Source of the DNA: Acidobacteriota bacterium
GTDB taxonomy: Bacteria; Acidobacteriota; UBA6911
DNA length: 6,863 bases
Reading direction: 5' to 3'
Assembly (NCBI GenBank): GCA_017860075.1
Contig: JAFNAH010000381.1
Coordinates: forward strand, 1-6,863
Of this stretch, positions 5,202 through 6,863 are shown one piece after another. The notes under the pieces are model-generated. The model was not told where the DNA came from. It saw nothing but the letters and a program-made list of their open reading frames with translations, and made no database searches. Every line of letters starts with the position of its first letter. Within the stretch, counting starts at the first letter, position 1. Position numbers and translations under genes: made by a program.

Positions 5202-6130
5202 GCTTCGCGAAGGACGTCCTGCTGCGAAACTGGGGTGTCAAGCTGACATCAATTCTGCTCGCGTTCCTGCTGTGGCTTGCAGTGCGCGGAGAACCGAGCG
5301 CGGAGGTGGTCGTCACCGTTCCCCTTGAGATCATCCTTCCCGCCGATATGCAGATCACGAGCGAGCGGCCCGGCACGGTCGAAGTGACAATCCGCGGCAT
5401 GGCCAGCAACATGTGGTTCGGGCAACCACTCCCTTCCTGCCGCGTCGATCTCGGACAAGCAGGAGAAGGTGAGCGTGAGGTGCCCCTGATGCCGGCGGAC
5501 GTTCGGGTGCCGCGCGCCTCGGGGCTGGAAGTCATCTCCATACGACCTGCCCGCGTGAGACTGACGCTCGAAAAGGTAATCTCCAGGGAGGTGGCCATTC
5601 GTGTAATTCGGGGGGAACCGCCACTGGATCTCGAGGTCTACGGAGTTAAGGTCGAACCGCAGGTGGTCACCGTCACGGGTCCTCGATCGCACGTGCAGGG
5701 GATTCGCGATATTCCGACGGAGAATATCCCGCTGTCGGGGCAACGCGAATCGCTCCGGACGTATGCCCGGTTGGAGATCGCAGACAGCGCTCTTCACGCC
5801 TCCCCGCCCGGCCCGGTCCAGGTGAGTATCCAATTGGGAGTTCGTCGCCAGGTCCGGGTCATAAGGGGCGTCCCGGTCGTGCCCGATGATTCTTCGGTCA
5901 CCGTCATTCCACCCCGGATCAGGCTGCGCGTCCTCGTGCCGATCTCTTTGCAGCAGGCACTTACTGCCGCCGACTTCGAAGCGACCGTGAACACTTCGAG
6001 CCTGGATGCGGCGCAGAAGACCGCGCGGGTCAAGCTGCAAGTCAGCCTGAGAGAGGCGCAGATTCCGGGAGTCGCAATCGTGGAAGTCAGTCCGGCCGAG
6101 GTTACGATCCGAAGGGAAGAGAGGCAGTAG
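5198..6130 (+). CDS. cdaR: YbbR-domain protein, probable CdaA regulator CdaR
   Basis: This 310-residue protein has one N-terminal signal-anchor helix (about 13-29, GVKLTSILLAFLLWLAV) and an extracytoplasmic region built of about three YbbR-type beta repeats (roughly 35-125, 128-210, 220-305). Repeat features are visible as alternating beta strands and VEVTIRG-, VTVTGPRS- and VEVSPAEVTI-like segments. In Firmicutes CdaR binds CdaA and tunes c-di-AMP synthesis; the same role is inferred from adjacency. The start is ATG at 5198, overlapping the cdaA stop (ATGA), with AGGAGG at 5188-5193, a short 4-nt spacer. The stop is TAG at 6128-6130. The number of repeats is an estimate by eye. Confidence 0.9.
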   Translation: MSFAKDVLLRNWGVKLTSILLAFLLWLAVRGEPSAEVVVTVPLEIILPADMQITSERPGTVEVTIRGMASNMWFGQPLPSCRVDLGQAGEGEREVPLMPADVRVPRASGLEVISIRPARVRLTLEKVISREVAIRVIRGEPPLDLEVYGVKVEPQVVTVTGPRSHVQGIRDIPTENIPLSGQRESLRTYARLEIADSALHASPPGPVQVSIQLGVRRQVRVIRGVPVVPDDSSVTVIPPRIRLRVLVPISLQQALTAADFEATVNTSSLDAAQKTARVKLQVSLREAQIPGVAIVEVSPAEVTIRREERQ

Positions 6131-6161
6131 TCAAGGCCCTGATTCGCGAGAGCTGAAAGAG

Positions 6162-6863
6162 ATGCGGGAGCGCAAGCGTTCGGCCAATGGATCCGGTGCA
6201 GGCGTGCCGCGCGCGCTCGAATCGGCGTACTGGAACCTCAGGGATCTTTTTACGGAAGGTGTGACGAGCGAGGGACTGCGCGGACTCTTCGAAAAGGACG
6301 CGCGCGAGACGTTTCGCTTCTTCACGCGGCACATAGATTTTGACTCCCTGCGTTCGCAGCCCTCGTTCAAGCGGTATCCGCGGACGGCATGGCTCGTCTT
6401 TCTAGCGCTCGCCGGCCGCTTGAGTCCGCCGCGCCGCGTGGTCTTCGCGGTCGCGGTGCTGGCCGCGCTCGTAGCGATCATCCAGTCGCTGGCCGCGATC
6501 GCCCAGCCGCAGAGCCTGGGAGGGCTGTTCTATTGGTTCGTCGCGGCCGCTCTTCTTCTCCTGTTGTTGCTCCTGGAGCTGAGGGACAAGCTTGACCTCA
6601 AGAGCGACCTTGAAATTGCGCGCGAAATTCAATTCGGCCTGGTACCGGCAGGGCCGTTCGCGCGCGGCGCCTTCGAGGTCCACTGCTTCATGCGCCCCGC
6701 GAACACGGTAGGCGGGGACTACTACGACATGATCGATCTGGGAGGAGACAAAGTGGCGATCGTGACGGGTGATGTCGCGGGGAAGGGAATGCCGGCCGCG
6801 CTCCTGATGGCTCTCCTCCAGGGAAGTCTCCGGACTCTGATCACGGCCGGATTCCGGGGCGGT
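6162..6863 (+). CDS. Membrane-anchored SpoIIE/RsbU-type PP2C phosphatase (3' end outside window)
   Basis: This is a Ser/Thr phosphatase of the SpoIIE/RsbU branch; such proteins usually dephosphorylate an anti-sigma-factor antagonist in partner-switching pathways. 234 residues are visible. A basic cytoplasmic N terminus (1-75) is followed by hydrophobic segments at about 75-85 (weak), 92-113 and 121-139. Then comes a helical linker with LEIAREIQFGLVP (150-162), the switch-helix signature of this family, and the phosphatase core with GGDYYD (184-189) and GDVAGKGMPAALLM (203-216), whose aspartates bind metal. The start at ATG 6162 is inferred; the upstream GAGAG is a weak ribosome site and no other common start codon lies between it and the ybbR stop. 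It lies 31 nt after ybbR, so it is probably co-transcribed. The rest of the catalytic domain lies beyond the window. The substrate is unknown. Confidence 0.85.
   Translation, partial: MRERKRSANGSGAGVPRALESAYWNLRDLFTEGVTSEGLRGLFEKDARETFRFFTRHIDFDSLRSQPSFKRYPRTAWLVFLALAGRLSPPRRVVFAVAVLAALVAIIQSLAAIAQPQSLGGLFYWFVAAALLLLLLLLELRDKLDLKSDLEIAREIQFGLVPAGPFARGAFEVHCFMRPANTVGGDYYDMIDLGGDKVAIVTGDVAGKGMPAALLMALLQGSLRTLITAGFRGG

Noticed and set aside
5249..6040. A 263-codon open frame on the - strand inside ybbR
   Set aside because: The + strand encodes a well-formed YbbR protein with an ATGA coupling to cdaA; the antisense product resembles no family and lacks a ribosome binding site that I can see.

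Overview
The window is about 6.9 kb of GC-rich bacterial chromosome. It is a housekeeping block with all genes on the + strand, in the order tilS (5' end outside the window), ftsH, folP, cdaA, ybbR/cdaR, and a membrane-anchored SpoIIE-type phosphatase (3' end outside the window). The gene order, protein style and GC content suggest an Acidobacteriota-like or other deep-branching Gram-negative organism. That placement is inference from gene content and recall; no marker was searched. I see no phage, CRISPR, IS or plasmid genes.

Layout. Positions 1-1341 hold tilS (tRNA-Ile lysidine synthetase), missing only its first residues. Positions 1342-1599 are a non-coding spacer. It holds an imperfect 28-nt direct repeat (1383-1410 and 1557-1584), a perfect 7-bp hairpin (1440-1459), an extended -10 promoter (1502-1510) and a leader that could form either of two hairpins, one of which covers the ftsH ribosome binding site. 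ftsH (1600-3329) starts at a TTG and is broken twice. About 100 nt are missing near 1654 (rest of the first membrane helix and start of the periplasmic domain). About 77 nt are missing near 2720, taking the HEXXH zinc-protease motif. Positions 3330-3592 are a second spacer filled with small hairpins of a REP-like type. folP (3593-4377) is broken near 3785, where about 95-100 nt carrying the conserved GGESTRPG loop are missing. cdaA (4374-5201) and ybbR/cdaR (5198-6130) are intact and joined by 4-nt ATGA overlaps. A SpoIIE/RsbU-type PP2C phosphatase with membrane helices begins at 6162 and runs off the end.

How the genes fit together. cdaA and ybbR form the c-di-AMP synthesis module, a diadenylate cyclase with its membrane regulator, translationally coupled to folP (folate synthesis). 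In many bacteria glmM is the third member; here the next gene is the phosphatase. ftsH would be the membrane quality-control protease and tilS modifies an essential tRNA.

The most striking observation is three separate out-of-frame gaps of roughly 75-105 nt in two normally essential genes within 2.2 kb, while the sequence on both sides is well conserved and the flanking genes are intact. Either the assembly has dropped short segments, or both genes are recent pseudogenes with functional copies elsewhere. Read mapping would decide. I found no convincing new biological system. The best candidates for unexplained structure are the repeated two-hairpin motif upstream of ftsH and the hairpin array upstream of folP.
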